Positions 63,281-64,000 of a stretch of DNA of 64,000 nucleotides are shown here, one piece after another. Positions within the stretch are counted from its first letter, which is position 1. Each line of letters opens with the position of its first letter. Both the position numbers and the translations under genes were made by a program. Origin of the DNA: Bolinopsis microptera (lineage: Eukaryota > Ctenophora > Tentaculata > Lobata > Bolinopsidae); NCBI RefSeq assembly GCF_026151205.1, contig NC_087083.1, positions 7,790,460 to 7,854,459 of the forward strand, written 5' to 3'. The notes under the pieces are model-generated. The model ran no database searches, was not told where the DNA came from, and saw only the letters and a list, made by a program, of their open reading frames with translations.

Positions 63281-64000
63281 ATGAGCTATAAAATCACATA
63301 CCTAACTATGCATTAAGAGTACAGGATTTTGTAAACCACAATCACATACTGTGCACTTATAGTGCAGCGTTATGAGCTATAAAACCACATACTGTGCACT
63401 AATAGTGCAGCGTTATGAGCTATAAAACCACATACTGTGCACTAATAATATAGCGTTATGAGCTATAAAACCACATACTGTGCACTAATAATATAGCGTT
63501 ATGAGCTATAAAACCACATACTGTGCACTAATAATATAACGTTATGAGCTATAAAACCACATACTGTGCACTAATAATATAGCGTTATGAGCTATAAAAC
63601 CACATACTGTGCACTAATAGTGCAGCGTTATGAGCTATAAAACCACATACTGTGCACTAATAGTGCAGCGTTATGAGCTATAAAACCACATACTGTGCAC
63701 TAATAATATAGCGTTATGAGCTATAAAACCACATACTGTGCACTAATAGTGCAGCGTTATGAGCTATAAAACCACATACTGTGCACTAATAGTATAACGT
63801 TATGAGCTATAAAACCACATACTGTGCACTAATAATATAGCGTTATGAGCTATAAAACCACATACTGTGCACTAATAGTGCAGCGTTATGAGCTATAAAA
63901 CCACATACTGTGCACTAGTAGTGCAGCGTTATGAGCTATAAAACCACATACTGTGCACTAATAATATAGCGTTATGAGCTATAAAACCACATACTGTGCA
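63272..64000. repeat. 43-bp array running off the window
   Basis: About 16 copies of GCGTTATGAGCTATAAAACC plus ACATACTGTGCACTAATAGT. The spacer alternates between AGTGCA and AATATA types in short runs. The array is cut by the window edge. Confidence 0.95.

Overview
This is animal nuclear DNA, AT-rich and packed with introns, tandem repeats and small transposons. Spliceosomal GT-AG introns, a seven-helix receptor, a Golgi-type sulfotransferase, an anoctamin exon and LINE retrotransposon pieces all point to an invertebrate metazoan. I cannot name the species; a cnidarian-like animal is only a guess. No prokaryotic, rRNA, tRNA or CRISPR feature was seen.

Layout. (1) About 1.8-39.7 kb, + strand: one long gene, read here as at least 24 coding exons whose splice phases all agree. 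It encodes a low-complexity, Ser/Arg/Asp/Glu-rich protein of more than 1,500 residues with one calponin-homology (CH) domain split over three exons (26.9-28.4 kb), a short predicted coiled coil and alternative C-termini. Its 5' end lies outside the window or was not recognised. Its introns carry most of the window's repeats: G-tract arrays, a 2.8 kb 31-bp satellite, a 19-bp palindromic array and many others. (2) 40-42.5 kb: a nest of two short inverted-repeat transposon families. (3) 42.5-43.2 kb, - strand: a single anoctamin-10-like N-terminal exon that runs into a homopolymeric G/C tract. (4) 46.4-49.2 kb, - strand: a 5'-truncated LINE with an uninterrupted reverse transcriptase/RNase H frame, A-tail and target duplication. 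(5) 49.8-51.1 kb: a LINE tail fragment and a hAT-like element. (6) 52.3-53.6 kb, + strand: a carbohydrate sulfotransferase gene. (7) 53.8-56.9 kb: nested inverted-repeat elements. (8) 57.5-58.2 kb, + strand: a small three-exon gene of unknown function, followed tail to tail by (9) 58.4-59.8 kb, - strand: a complete four-exon rhodopsin-like GPCR. (10) 60-64 kb: hairpin elements and two tandem arrays, the last leaving the window.

The most unusual signal is a small dispersed sequence built from GTAACTATGG and GTAACTAGTAGT. It recurs through the CH gene, and most copies are flanked by direct duplications of host sequence of 9 to 42 bp. Several duplications cover exon-intron borders, and two copies lie inside coding exons as in-frame insertions of 36 and 24 bp. 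Two larger tandem arrays (1.2-1.8 kb and 30.3-31.0 kb) also consist of repeated 3' splice sites with the start of the adjacent exon. Together they suggest a local process that copies splice borders, possibly related to how introns and exon repeats arise here. All functional statements rest on reading the sequence; no search or transcript evidence was available.
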